Notes under the pieces: generated by a model | Seen by the model: only the letters and a program-made list of their open reading frames with translations | Databases searched by the model: none | Told to the model about the DNA's origin: nothing | In this document: positions 42,061 through 51,443 of the stretch, one piece after another | Layout: every line of letters starts with the position of its first letter | How positions within the stretch are numbered: the first letter of the stretch is position 1 | From: Bacteroidales bacterium | GTDB lineage: Bacteria; Bacteroidota; Bacteroidia; Bacteroidales; WCHB1-69 | Reading direction: 5' to 3' | Length of the DNA: 64,000 bases | Assembly: GCA_024400635.1 (NCBI GenBank) | Contig: JAKSMI010000001.1 | Span: forward strand, 505,534 to 569,533 | Position numbers and translations under genes: made by a program

Positions 42061-43152
42061 ATGAACAGCAATTATTTTTGCGTCATTATGGCGGGTGGCA
42101 TAGGTGCAAGGTTCTGGCCTATGAGCCGCACCAACACACCTAAACAATTCATCGATATCCTAGGCGACGGCAGCACGTTGATTCAAAAAACATTTAACCG
42201 TTTTCGCCGCATTTGCCCCGCCGAAAACATTTTCATTGTCACTAATGGAATTTACAAAGATATTGTCAAAGAGCAACTTCCAGAAATCAGCGATGAGCAA
42301 ATCGTAATGGAACCTGCCCGCCGCAATACCGCACCCTGCATTGCATACGCCAACTATAAAATCAAGGAGAAAAATCCCAATGCAGTTGTTGTTGTGGCAC
42401 CTTCCGACCATCTTATCCTAAAAGAGGATGTCTTTATTGATGTCATTGAAAAAGGCATGGGGACGGCAAGCAACAACGACTGCCTGCTCACTATCGGCAT
42501 CAAGCCCTCAGAACCCAATACAGGTTACGGCTATATCCAATTCAATGAAGACATATGCCTTCCCGAAAACAATTCCATCTATGATGTAAAAGTCTTCACA
42601 GAAAAACCAACGATAGAAATCGCTAAAGAATTTGTGGAAAGTGGTGAGTTTTTGTGGAATGCCGGCATTTTCATGTGGTCGCTGAAATCCATTTTTAGCG
42701 CCTTCGAAAAATTCCTTCCCGAAGTTGACGATTTGTTCAAACAAGGTGAAGGTCTATACAATACGGCGGGTGAAGAAAGCTTCATCAAACAGATTTATCA
42801 AGTCTGCAAGAACATCTCCATCGACTACGGCATTATGGAAAAAGCCGACAATGTAAAAGTCTATGCGGCAGATTTTGGATGGTCAGACCTGGGCACATGG
42901 GGCTCACTGTTCCACTTGCGCGAAAAAGACGAAGACAATAATGCCATCGTAGGCAAGAAAGTGCTCACTTACAACAGCCACAATTGCATCGTCAACATGC
43001 CCAAAGACAAAGTGGTGGTAATGCAAGGTCTGGATGACTATATCGTCGTCGAAAATGATGGCGTCTTGCTCATCTGCAAAAAAGAAGACGAACAGATGAT
43101 TCGTCAATATGTTGCTGACGTTCAAGTCGAATTCGGCAATAAATTCGTATAA
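42061..43152 (+). CDS. manC: Mannose-1-phosphate guanylyltransferase
   Basis: A 363-residue nucleotidyltransferase that makes GDP-mannose from GTP and mannose 1-phosphate. Seen are MAGGIGARFWPMSRTNTPKQ (nucleotide loop), VVVAPSDHLI, FTEKPT and WNAGIFMWS. It lacks the isomerase half of bifunctional enzymes. Its position after the DUF2723 gene suggests donor supply for glycan transfer, which is inference. Confidence 0.93.
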   Translation: MNSNYFCVIMAGGIGARFWPMSRTNTPKQFIDILGDGSTLIQKTFNRFRRICPAENIFIVTNGIYKDIVKEQLPEISDEQIVMEPARRNTAPCIAYANYKIKEKNPNAVVVVAPSDHLILKEDVFIDVIEKGMGTASNNDCLLTIGIKPSEPNTGYGYIQFNEDICLPENNSIYDVKVFTEKPTIEIAKEFVESGEFLWNAGIFMWSLKSIFSAFEKFLPEVDDLFKQGEGLYNTAGEESFIKQIYQVCKNISIDYGIMEKADNVKVYAADFGWSDLGTWGSLFHLREKDEDNNAIVGKKVLTYNSHNCIVNMPKDKVVVMQGLDDYIVVENDGVLLICKKEDEQMIRQYVADVQVEFGNKFV

Positions 43153-43180
43153 AAAAACCTCTAATTGTAAATTGTTACCG

Positions 43181-44434
43181 ATGGCATACTTAATCAAGAA
43201 TATAAAAAAACTGGTGCAGGTGGAAACGAAACCTGCCATTTGGCGTGCCGGCAAAGACATGCAAACTGTAAAATGTATCGACAACGCCTTTTTGCTCACC
43301 GATGGTAATAAAATTATCGATTTCGGCAAGATGAGCAAATATTCTGATGAACTGCTGCTTCAGTGCAAGCATAAAGTTAAAATGATTGATGCAACAGGCA
43401 AAATGGTATTTCCTTCATTTTGCGATTCACATACCCATATTGTTTACAAAGGCAGCCGGGAAATCGAGTACAATGACAAGATTAAAGGCTTGAGCTATGA
43501 AGAAATCGCCAAACGTGGCGGAGGCATTCTCAATAGCGTGAAAAAATTGCGTAAAGCATCAGAAGAAGAACTCTTTGACGAAGCTTGGCAACGTCTGGAA
43601 GAAATTATTTCTTTCGGCACAGGGGCTGTAGAAATCAAAAGCGGTTATGGCTTGTCAACGGAAGATGAATTGAAATCGCTGCGCGTGATTCGCAAACTGA
43701 AAGAGAAATCGCCATTGACCATCAAATCGACTTTTTTAGGAGCGCACGGTGTCCCTGAAGAATATAAGGGCCGCCAAGGTGAATATGTCGATTTGATTAT
43801 CAATGAAATGATTCCAATGGTGGCTGCCGAAGACCTGGCAGATTTTGTGGACGTTTTCTGCGACCGCGGATTTTTCACTCCAGAAGAAACCGAACGCATT
43901 CTGATGCAGGGCATCAAATATGGCATGCGTCCGAAAATTCACGCCAACGAATTGGCTTGTTCGGGTGGCATTCAAGTCGGTGTCAAATACAACAGCCTCT
44001 CGGTAGACCATCTGGAACATACCGGAGAGGAAGAAATCAAATGCCTTTTAGGTTCTGAGACTATGCCTACATTCCTACCTGGTGCGGCCTTCTTCCTAAA
44101 TATGGTTTACGGCCCGGCACGTCAAATGATAGATGCTGGCCTGCCTATTGCCTTGGCATCGGATTATAACCCCGGCTCATCGCCATCAGGCAATATGCAA
44201 TTCATTTTGTCAATGGGCTGTGTCAATTACAAAATGACCTGCGAAGAATCCATCAATGCGACGACCATCAACACCGCTTATGCCATGGGTGTCAGTGATA
44301 CACACGGAAGCATTGCCAAGGGAAAAGTCGCCAACTTCTTCATCACGAAACCCATCCCTACTATCGAATTCATGCCATACAGTTTCGGCAGCAACAAGAT
44401 TGATCAGATATTTTTGAATGGGAAACTAATATAA
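43181..44434 (+). CDS. hutI: Imidazolonepropionase
   Basis: A 417-residue amidohydrolase of histidine breakdown, opening the ring of imidazolonepropionate. Metal ligands are seen in CDSHTHIVY, GAHGVPEEY, IHANEL and ASDYNPGSSPS. GGGILNSVKKLRKAS is typical of HutI. The ATG at 43181 was chosen, since longer frames overlap manC. Other hut genes are not next to it. Confidence 0.93.
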   Translation: MAYLIKNIKKLVQVETKPAIWRAGKDMQTVKCIDNAFLLTDGNKIIDFGKMSKYSDELLLQCKHKVKMIDATGKMVFPSFCDSHTHIVYKGSREIEYNDKIKGLSYEEIAKRGGGILNSVKKLRKASEEELFDEAWQRLEEIISFGTGAVEIKSGYGLSTEDELKSLRVIRKLKEKSPLTIKSTFLGAHGVPEEYKGRQGEYVDLIINEMIPMVAAEDLADFVDVFCDRGFFTPEETERILMQGIKYGMRPKIHANELACSGGIQVGVKYNSLSVDHLEHTGEEEIKCLLGSETMPTFLPGAAFFLNMVYGPARQMIDAGLPIALASDYNPGSSPSGNMQFILSMGCVNYKMTCEESINATTINTAYAMGVSDTHGSIAKGKVANFFITKPIPTIEFMPYSFGSNKIDQIFLNGKLI

Positions 44435-44469
44435 CTGAAAAATCATCCTGACAAATCCAGGTGACGCCC

Positions 44470-44623
44470 TAACTTTGACTATGTGTCACCCAAGTTACCC
44501 GAAACTTTTTTCTTAAACGTTGCCTATTAGGCCGTTATGAACTACTATATTGTATTGCCCTTCAGGCTGCTTTCAGCCATTCCCTACCATTTATACCCTC
44601 CGCCTTACAAGCGCTTTGCGTGA
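44470..44623 (+). promoter_or_regulatory. Orphan leader-like segment without a gene
   Basis: TAACTTTG at 44470-44477 is followed by an 11-codon frame (MCHPSYPKLFS). A 28-residue frame lies at 44537-44623, MNYYIVLPFRLLSAIP to PPPYKRFA. The layout recalls the island leaders, but the sequence differs and no gene follows on this strand. The rest of the 44435-44690 gap shows no gene. Confidence 0.4.
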
Positions 44624-44690
44624 CAAATCGAAGCGGGTGTGGGCGTTAAGAACGCCTTTCCTCTCCGAGAACTTTGTCCCCAGTGGAAAA

Positions 44691-44725
44691 TAAAAAAATC
44701 GCCGCCCTCGGAATGAGAGCGGCGA
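44691..44725 (-). terminator. Terminator of the EF-G2-like gene
   Basis: On the minus strand CGCCGCTC and GAGGGCGGCG form a stem followed by ATTTTTTT, 24 bases beyond the stop codon at 44749. Confidence 0.85.
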
Positions 44726-44748
44726 CGTTGTATGATAGACGAATAACA

Positions 44749-46878
44749 CTATTCTTCGTCTTTGTTTTCTTCTTCGTATTTCTTGATGATTTCGCTCTGG
44801 ACTTCTGCAGGAACCTGCTGATATTCAGAGAACTTCATGCTGTAAGATGCACGACCTGAAGTAATAGAACTCAAAGTGGTAGAATATTTGTTCATTTCTG
44901 CCAAAGGAATCTTAGCGTGAATCATCTGGAATGCGCCTTCAGCATCCATACCCATCATGATACCACGACGACCCTGCAAGTCGGTCATTACATCACCCAT
45001 TCTTTCTGATGGAACGAATACGTCAACATCATAAATAGGTTCAAGGATCTTAGGACCAGCGTTCTTGAAAGCTTCCTTGAATGCGTTACGACCAGCCAAT
45101 TTGAATGCCAATTCATTAGAATCCACTGGGTGCATTTTACCATCGTAAATGTTAACAACGATATCACGAGCGTAAGAACCTGTCAAAGGACCTTCTTCCA
45201 TCTTTTCCATGATACCTTTGAGGATAGCGGGCATGAAGCGTGCATCAATAGCACCACCTACGATACAGTTGTTGTAGATGAGCTTACCACCCCAAGGAAG
45301 ATCATAGCTTTCAGTAGCACGGATAGGATACTTGCTCTGAGTAGGCATGCCTTCGTAATAAGATTCGATGAGCATGTGAACTTCACCAAACTGACCTGAA
45401 CCACCAGATTGTTTTTTATGACGATACATGGCTTCAGCTGACTTGGTAATAGTTTCGCGATAAGGAATCTTAGGTGCGTAATATTCGACTTCAATCTTGT
45501 TGAGTTTTTCAACCATCCATTTAACAATGTTGAGGTGTTGTTCGCCCTGACCAGATATAATCATCTGTTTCAATTCCTTAGACTGTTCCATCAAGAAAGT
45601 AGGATCAGTTTTACGGATTTCGTTAAGGATAGCGCCCAATTTTTCTTCATCTGCAGTGTTTTTAGCTCTGACTGCGGTACGGAATTTAGGATTGGGATAT
45701 TCTGTAGCTTCAATGGTGTCATCGCCCTTAGCAACGAGTGTTGAGCCACAAGGAGTAGCTTTCAATTTGATAGTAGCAACGATATCACCAGCAACAGCCT
45801 TTTCAACTTCAACTCTGTTCTTGCCGGCGAAAACCAACAACTGAGAAATTCTTTCCTTGGTATTAGTGTTGGTGTTCAACAAATCGGCAGCCTTAGCAAC
45901 TTCACCGTCACAAACCTTGATGAAAGAAACTTCACCGAGGTGCTGTTCGATCGTTGTTTTGAAAACAAAACCAACGAAGCCTTCAGCGGCGTTGAATTTG
46001 TGTTCATTGCCATTGGTAGCTTTCATGGCTGGTGCTTCATCCGGGCTTGGGCAGTTCTTAATGATAAGGTCCATCAAACGATCAATACCTTGGTCGGTAC
46101 GGGCAGCGGCACAGATCACAGGGAAAGTACCGCGGTTAGCGATACCCAACTTAAGGCCTCTTACCATTTCTTCTTCTGACAAAGTACCTTCTTCGAAGAA
46201 TTTGTCCATTAAAGCTTCGTCGTTTTCAGCAGCGGCTTCAATCAAAGCGTTGTGCATTTCTTCTGCTTTATCTTTTTGGTCAGCGGGGATGTCTTCAACC
46301 ACCATTTTACCACCGTTAGCGGGGAATTTCAACATTTTCATCTGAAGCAAGTCGATGACTGCGTCGAAACCTATACCAGCATTAACAGGATATTGCAAAG
46401 GCATTACGCTACCGCCGAAATACTCCTTCAACTGATGAAGAGTTTCGTCGAAATTAGCTTTTTCGTGATCCAGTTGGTTGACAACGAAAACAACGGGAAC
46501 ATGCATGGTCTTAGTCCAACGCCATTGGATTTCAGCACCTACGTCAACACCGTTCTGAGCATTGATGACCATCAAAGCGGAATCAGCAACACGCATAGCG
46601 CCAATGGTTTCACCAATGAAATCATCAAAGCCCGGACAATCAATCATATTGATTTTCGAGCCTTCGAATTCGGCATACAATACTGTGGACTGAATAGATT
46701 GCTGTCTTTCCAATTCTACGTCGCGGTAGTCTGAGAGGGTGTTTTTGTCTTCTACGGTACCACGTCTGTTAATTACGCCGCCATGGAAAGCCATTGCTTC
46801 GGCCAAAGTGGTTTTGCCGGTACGGTTACCTCCAATAAGGGCAACATTTCTGATTTCTTTGGTTTGATAAACTTTCAT
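44749..46878 (-). CDS. fusA2: EF-G2-type elongation factor lacking the catalytic histidine
   Basis: A 709-residue EF-G paralogue with all five EF-G domains. The G1 loop is GGNRTGKTT (Lys22). Canonical GTPase residues are altered: DxPGH is DCPGFDDF, so Phe84 replaces the catalytic His; NKxD is NQLD (Gln135). The switch I ERxRGIT is ERQQSIQST. In Bacteroides a paralogue EF-G2 supports translation without GTP hydrolysis and is induced under carbon limitation. The residues here fit that class. Single gene with its own promoter and terminator. Confidence 0.9.
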   Translation of the reverse strand: MKVYQTKEIRNVALIGGNRTGKTTLAEAMAFHGGVINRRGTVEDKNTLSDYRDVELERQQSIQSTVLYAEFEGSKINMIDCPGFDDFIGETIGAMRVADSALMVINAQNGVDVGAEIQWRWTKTMHVPVVFVVNQLDHEKANFDETLHQLKEYFGGSVMPLQYPVNAGIGFDAVIDLLQMKMLKFPANGGKMVVEDIPADQKDKAEEMHNALIEAAAENDEALMDKFFEEGTLSEEEMVRGLKLGIANRGTFPVICAAARTDQGIDRLMDLIIKNCPSPDEAPAMKATNGNEHKFNAAEGFVGFVFKTTIEQHLGEVSFIKVCDGEVAKAADLLNTNTNTKERISQLLVFAGKNRVEVEKAVAGDIVATIKLKATPCGSTLVAKGDDTIEATEYPNPKFRTAVRAKNTADEEKLGAILNEIRKTDPTFLMEQSKELKQMIISGQGEQHLNIVKWMVEKLNKIEVEYYAPKIPYRETITKSAEAMYRHKKQSGGSGQFGEVHMLIESYYEGMPTQSKYPIRATESYDLPWGGKLIYNNCIVGGAIDARFMPAILKGIMEKMEEGPLTGSYARDIVVNIYDGKMHPVDSNELAFKLAGRNAFKEAFKNAGPKILEPIYDVDVFVPSERMGDVMTDLQGRRGIMMGMDAEGAFQMIHAKIPLAEMNKYSTTLSSITSGRASYSMKFSEYQQVPAEVQSEIIKKYEEENKDEE

Positions 46879-46933
46879 TGTTAGTTTTAATTATTTTATG
46901 TGATTAATATTTTATTTGAATATAAATTGGCGG

Positions 46934-46941
46934 CAAAGATA
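46934..46941 (-). promoter_or_regulatory. -7 element of the EF-G2-like gene
   Basis: CAAAGATA on the plus strand reads TATCTTTG on the minus strand, leaving a leader of about 50 bases. No clear -33 element is seen, which would fit a promoter needing an activator. Confidence 0.6.
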
Positions 46942-47082
46942 CGATTTTTTTGTCAAATAGCTAATATTAAAATTATGATTTTTATCATACTGCCAAAATC
47001 GTGGCTTAAAACATTCTAAACCCAATAAAATGCCACGTTTATTGTGAACATTTACCTTTCTCAGCTTCGACTTTTAGAAGTT

Positions 47083-47586
47083 TTACAGTTTTTCTATGCG
47101 CAAAGTCAACGATTGCATATTGTAATTGTCGAATTTTTCAGAATGGCGGTTAAGTCGGAAATGATAAACACCTGAACGATTGAAGTACTTCTTTTCAAAG
47201 AGTACACGCAACTGCGATTGACTCATTTTTTGTGCCTTTTGCTCAATATCAGTAGCGTTTTCATCATTAAATAAAAATGCGGAAGAAACCGAAGTGCTGC
47301 CTCCATCGGGAGCCGTGACCGAAAAACTGAGCGGCATCTCATCCACACGTTCATCATCAAAACCATATTTCAGTTCGACTTCAATACGATAAGGATTGAT
47401 TGTGTCGGTAATGTTGGCATCAAATTCTATCGTACGCTGCGTAAAATCCCAATTATCGTTGGTAAATTCCACAGTTTGCTCAAAGACAGGCTGCTCTTGC
47501 TTTTGTTTGCAAGAAATAAATACAGTACTGGAAATCAATAAGATAACCAAAATGTTGATAAATTTTTTTTGAATCGAATTTTTCAT
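47083..47586 (-). CDS. GldH-like lipoprotein
   Basis: A 167-residue predicted lipoprotein. The ATG at 47586 gives the signal MKNSIQKKFINILVILL ending TVFISC. The mature part has WDFTQRTIEFDANITDT, RIEVELKYGF and a C-terminal SLTLRIEKL, which fits the GldH layout. GldH belongs to the gliding/Type IX secretion lipoproteins, but similarity is modest. GldD is encoded 8 kb away on the other strand. The start was chosen from the signal and the promoter at 47623. Confidence 0.5.
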   Translation of the reverse strand: MKNSIQKKFINILVILLISSTVFISCKQKQEQPVFEQTVEFTNDNWDFTQRTIEFDANITDTINPYRIEVELKYGFDDERVDEMPLSFSVTAPDGGSTSVSSAFLFNDENATDIEQKAQKMSQSQLRVLFEKKYFNRSGVYHFRLNRHSEKFDNYNMQSLTLRIEKL

Positions 47587-47600
47587 ATCATTAAGTTTAC

Positions 47601-47630
47601 TATTTTTGGCGAAAAAAGATAGCAAAGGTA
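47601..47630. promoter_or_regulatory. Two opposing promoters for gldH-like and RNase H genes
   Basis: TATTTTTG at 47601-47608 points right, to the RNase H gene. CAAAGGTA at 47623-47630 (TACCTTTG on the minus strand) points left, to the gldH-like gene. The two predicted start sites nearly coincide near 47615, so each promoter lies in the other's early transcribed region. Confidence 0.5.
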
Positions 47631-47655
47631 TAAAAAAAACTAACTCGTTAAACAA

Positions 47656-48297
47656 ATGGCAACTAAGAAAAAATACTATGTCGTCTGGGTGGGGAAAATC
47701 ACTGGCGTTTTTGAAGATTGGGCGACCTGTAAAGCTCAAGTGGATCAGTTTGAAGGTGCGAAATACAAATCCTTTGAATCTAAATTAGAAGCTGATGAAG
47801 CCTTTCGAATGGGATACGAACAATATCGGAAAAATCAATTGCAGTCCAATAGTCCAGCTAAACTAAGCTTTTTAAGCAATTCCGATCCAATACCTGTTTG
47901 GGAAAGTCTTTCGGTAGATGCCGCATGGAATACAGTAACCAAAAAGATGGAATACCGTGGAGTTCACACCGCCACCAAACAAGAGTGGTTTCACCAAGGG
48001 CCATACGATGGTGCCAGCAACAATATCGGTGAATTTCTGGCCGTGGTTCATGGCCTCGCATTACTGAAACAAATGAACAATCCCATGCCCATTTATACCG
48101 ACAGCATTACCGCCATCGCCTGGGTCCGAACAAAAAAACACAAATCCGTCATTCTGCCGACCCCCGAAAACGAACGTATTTTCAACCTGCTGGAGCGTGC
48201 GGAAAACTGGCTCAGAACCAACACTTTCACCACCAAAATCATCAAATGGGATACTCCTCACTGGGGTGAAATTCCCGCCGATTTCGGCAGAAAATAA
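47656..48297 (+). CDS. Ribonuclease H with N-terminal viroplasmin domain
   Basis: A 213-residue protein. Residues 4-50 form a caulimovirus-VI/viroplasmin-like hybrid-binding domain (KKYYVVWVGKITGVFEDW). An RNase H domain follows (about 78-213). Acidic catalytic residues are in SVDAAW, NNIGEFLAV, YTDS and PADFGRK. It degrades RNA in RNA-DNA hybrids. Confidence 0.9.
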   Translation: MATKKKYYVVWVGKITGVFEDWATCKAQVDQFEGAKYKSFESKLEADEAFRMGYEQYRKNQLQSNSPAKLSFLSNSDPIPVWESLSVDAAWNTVTKKMEYRGVHTATKQEWFHQGPYDGASNNIGEFLAVVHGLALLKQMNNPMPIYTDSITAIAWVRTKKHKSVILPTPENERIFNLLERAENWLRTNTFTTKIIKWDTPHWGEIPADFGRK

Positions 48298-48335
48298 TCT
48301 GTCATTCCAATGGTCTATAACTCGAAAGTTTTGTG

Positions 48336-48343
48336 TAACTTTG
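48336..48343 (+). promoter_or_regulatory. -7 element of the secreted protein at 48367
   Basis: TAACTTTG is an exact TAnnTTTG, 23 bases before the ATG. Confidence 0.55.
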
Positions 48344-48366
48344 CAAGTTGATTTATCATTTAAAAA

Positions 48367-49638
48367 ATGAAGAATATTCTTAGAAAATTTATTGTTTTCT
48401 TTGTCTTGTTGATGTGCCTTTCTTCGGCATTTTCCACCTCCATACTGATACCCATGGATATGGAGCAGAAAAACCATCTGAAGGCCTATGGAATAGCCTA
48501 TTATGCCATTAAAGAAGGCGTTGATGCCAGCTGGCTGCTGAATTACCGCGGCGGAAGCTTCATGTTTGCCTATTCCAGCAAGGTCGAGGACGAGTGCATT
48601 ATCCGAGGCGTTTCCTATCAGGTTATTGCCGATGTGCAAGCCAACGTCATCCGTCAGGAAATCGCTGCCGTTGAAAACAATATGAACGAAATCAAACTGA
48701 CGAAAATTCCTAAAATCGCAGTATATTCCCCAAAAAATAAACTTCCGTGGGATGATGCCGTAACTTTGGTGCTAACCTATGCCGAAATACCTTACGATAT
48801 CATTTATGATGAAGAAGTCATCAAAGGAGAGCTTCCAAAATACGACTGGCTTCACCTCCACCATGAAGATTTTACAGGCCAATATGGTAAGTTCTGGGCC
48901 AGTTACAAAAACGCAGCCTGGTACATTCAGGATGTAAAGGAAAACGAAGACCGAGCTAAGCAACTCGGCTTCGCCAAAGTGTCGGATATGAAATTGGCTG
49001 TGGTGCTGCAAATCCGCAATTTCGTTGCGGGCGGAGGCTACCTCTTCGCCATGTGCTCTGGTCCGGACAGCTTCGATATCGCCTTGGCCGCCAAAGATGT
49101 GGACATCTGCGATGTGATGTTCGACGGTGACCCAATGGACCCCAACGCACAAGAAAAACTCAACTATGACAATACTTTCGCATTCACCAATTTCAAAATC
49201 GAAAAGAATCCTTATAAATATGAGGTTTCCGATATCGATGTGGATCCAGCCATGCACATCAACAACCGCAAAAACGATTACTTCACACTCTTTGAATTTT
49301 CCGCAAAATGGGATCCAGTACCCACCATGCTTTGCCAAAACCACATGAACGTCATACCTGGCTTTATGGGACAAACTACCGCCTTCCGCAAAAGTCTCAT
49401 CAAGCCTACCGTTACCATTATGGGCGAAAGCAAAATCTTTGATGAAGCACGATACATCCATGGCGAATTTGGTAAAGGAACCTGGACTTTCTACGCCGGC
49501 CACGATCCTGAAGATTACCAACATCTGGTCAATGACCCGCCAACCGACCTCAATCTCTTTCCTAACTCCGCAGGTTACCGCTTGATTCTCAACAATGTAC
49601 TGTTTCCCGCAGCTAAAAAAGAAAAACAAAAAACCTAA
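48367..49638 (+). CDS. Conserved secreted protein, often mislabelled asparagine synthetase B
   Basis: A 423-residue protein with a signal peptide (about 1-23). Early it has PMDMEQKNHLKAYGIAYYA and WLLNYRGGSF, a superficial amidotransferase likeness that probably gave the asparagine synthetase label in databases. No nucleophile Cys2 or synthetase ATP loop is present. From about residue 117 it resembles class I amidotransferase/ThuA-like folds (IAVYSPKNKLPWDDAV, AGGGYLFAMCSGPDSF). Function unknown; periplasmic or surface location predicted. Confidence 0.75.
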   Translation: MKNILRKFIVFFVLLMCLSSAFSTSILIPMDMEQKNHLKAYGIAYYAIKEGVDASWLLNYRGGSFMFAYSSKVEDECIIRGVSYQVIADVQANVIRQEIAAVENNMNEIKLTKIPKIAVYSPKNKLPWDDAVTLVLTYAEIPYDIIYDEEVIKGELPKYDWLHLHHEDFTGQYGKFWASYKNAAWYIQDVKENEDRAKQLGFAKVSDMKLAVVLQIRNFVAGGGYLFAMCSGPDSFDIALAAKDVDICDVMFDGDPMDPNAQEKLNYDNTFAFTNFKIEKNPYKYEVSDIDVDPAMHINNRKNDYFTLFEFSAKWDPVPTMLCQNHMNVIPGFMGQTTAFRKSLIKPTVTIMGESKIFDEARYIHGEFGKGTWTFYAGHDPEDYQHLVNDPPTDLNLFPNSAGYRLILNNVLFPAAKKEKQKT

Positions 49639-49665
49639 TCGATAATAACTAGATAATTATACTCT

Positions 49666-50517
49666 ATGGAACAAAAATTAGCTATCATTACAGGTGCCAA
49701 TGGCGGTATGGGCTCGACTTTAGTTCGCGATGTCGCCAAAGCCGGCTACACAGCCATTATGGCCTGCAAAAATTTCGACAAGGCCACCCCTGTTTTCGAA
49801 AGACTAAAAAGTGAAACTGGCGGAGACATTATTTTGAAACATCTTGATTTAAGTTCTTTCGAATCCATCCGCAATTTCGCACAAGATATCAAAGACAATT
49901 ATCAACATATTGATTTACAATTGAATAATGCAGGAACTTTGTGCCACAAGCCAGAACAAAGTGCTGAAAATTATGAAAAGACCGTCGCCGTCAATTATCT
50001 GGGACATTACGTGCTGACCAATCTGTTGCTGCCTTTGATGGGACCTGGAAGCCGCGTGGTGAATATGGTTTCTCTGACCGTACGCTACGGCCATCTTAAA
50101 CCCACCCTTTTCCAGCCTGTTGACGACAAACACTTCAATCGGTTCACAACCTATTCAGATTCGAAAAAGGCATTCTTTTACTTCACTTTGGATGCCGCCG
50201 ATGCTTGGAAAGAACGCGGTATTACCGTCAACTGCGCAGACCCCGGCATCGTGAGTACCAATATCATCAGAATGGGCAATGCTGTTGTGGACAAGTTATG
50301 CGATTGGTTCTTCCGCCCCATCATCAAAACGCCTACTCAAGGAGCTGCGACAATGCTAAGACTTGCCCTTGACCCTTCTTTGGACGGTCAAACAGGCGGC
50401 TTCTATGCCAATAAAAAACTGAAAAAAGTCAACTCGAAAATTGTCAATAGTCCCGAACGAGAAATGCTGCGGCAAATGACTGCCGACATTATGGCAAAAC
50501 ACGGTTTCAAATTTTAA
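49666..50517 (+). CDS. Short-chain dehydrogenase/reductase
   Basis: A 283-residue Rossmann-fold oxidoreductase. The cofactor motif is TGANGGMG (9-16), then NNAG and the catalytic YSDSK. An Ile/Val-rich C-terminal part is like that of retinol-dehydrogenase-type SDRs. The substrate is not predictable. It is followed after 14 bases by the LD-carboxypeptidase gene. Confidence 0.88.
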   Translation: MEQKLAIITGANGGMGSTLVRDVAKAGYTAIMACKNFDKATPVFERLKSETGGDIILKHLDLSSFESIRNFAQDIKDNYQHIDLQLNNAGTLCHKPEQSAENYEKTVAVNYLGHYVLTNLLLPLMGPGSRVVNMVSLTVRYGHLKPTLFQPVDDKHFNRFTTYSDSKKAFFYFTLDAADAWKERGITVNCADPGIVSTNIIRMGNAVVDKLCDWFFRPIIKTPTQGAATMLRLALDPSLDGQTGGFYANKKLKKVNSKIVNSPEREMLRQMTADIMAKHGFKF

Positions 50518-50531
50518 TAATCGATTTGACA

Positions 50532-51434
50532 ATGACACAACTTCCTCCGTTTCTAAAAAAAGGCGACCTGATTGGTATAGCCGCACCCGCCAGAAAAGTG
50601 TCACCAGAAGAGATGGCCCCCGCCATTCATTTTCTTCGCAATGAAGGTTTCGAAGTTATGGAAAGTGAATTTCTTTACAGTGATAGCCACCAATTTTCCG
50701 GCTCCGACGAAGAGCGCTCTACCAGTTTTCAAGCGTTGCTTGACAATCCTGATGTAAAAGCAATTCTTTGTGCAAGAGGCGGTTATGGCTCCGTAAGAAT
50801 CATTGACAAACTCGATTTCACTCATTTTTGTCTGCACCCCAAGTGGATTTGCGGATTCAGCGATGTCACCGTTTTTCATTCGCATATTCATCAAAATTAT
50901 CATATTGCCACCTTACATTCGACCTTAGCCTTCAACATCGACAAAAACGAAAGCATTGCCAATGAAACGCTAATCAACGCATTGCTCGGAAAAGAAACCA
51001 GATATACCTGTCCTTCCCATCCACTAAATCGATGTGGCAATGCAACAGGAGAAATCGTGGGCGGCAACCTATCAATGCTCTATTCTCTTCTCGGTTCTTC
51101 TTCCGATATCAACACGGACGGAAAAATCCTCTTCATCGAGGATTTGGATGAATATTTGTATCATATTGACCGGATGATGATGAACCTTAAACGCAACGGC
51201 AAATTGGATAAACTCGCAGGCTTGCTAGTGGGCGCAATGAGCGATATGCACGACAACACCATCCCATTCGGCAAAACCGCAGAAGAAATTGTCGCTGAGC
51301 ACTGCGCCGAGTATGACTACCCCGTCTGCTTCGGTTTCCCGACTGGTCATATCAGCAATAACCATGCTCTTGTTTTTGGACAATCAATGACTCTTCAAGT
51401 TGATGATACATACTCTAATCTTCTTGGTTTTTAA
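50532..51434 (+). CDS. LD-carboxypeptidase (peptidase family S66)
   Basis: A 300-residue serine peptidase that trims the terminal D-Ala from muropeptide tetrapeptides during wall recycling. The catalytic set is seen as GGYGSVRIID (Ser), EDLDEYLYHIDRM (Glu) and GHISNNHALVFG (His). No signal peptide, so cytosolic. The ATG at 50532 is preferred over the TTG two codons upstream. Together with the AmgK-like gene downstream it suggests a recycling unit. Confidence 0.9.
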   Translation: MTQLPPFLKKGDLIGIAAPARKVSPEEMAPAIHFLRNEGFEVMESEFLYSDSHQFSGSDEERSTSFQALLDNPDVKAILCARGGYGSVRIIDKLDFTHFCLHPKWICGFSDVTVFHSHIHQNYHIATLHSTLAFNIDKNESIANETLINALLGKETRYTCPSHPLNRCGNATGEIVGGNLSMLYSLLGSSSDINTDGKILFIEDLDEYLYHIDRMMMNLKRNGKLDKLAGLLVGAMSDMHDNTIPFGKTAEEIVAEHCAEYDYPVCFGFPTGHISNNHALVFGQSMTLQVDDTYSNLLGF

Positions 51435-51443
51435 AATCTTATA

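Noticed and set aside
43109..43180. N-terminal extension of hutI overlapping manC
   Set aside because: It has no family similarity. The ATG at 43181 gives the normal HutI length.
48772..49629. A 285-codon minus-strand frame opposite the secreted protein gene
   Set aside because: The plus-strand gene has a promoter, signal peptide and family features. The minus frame has none.
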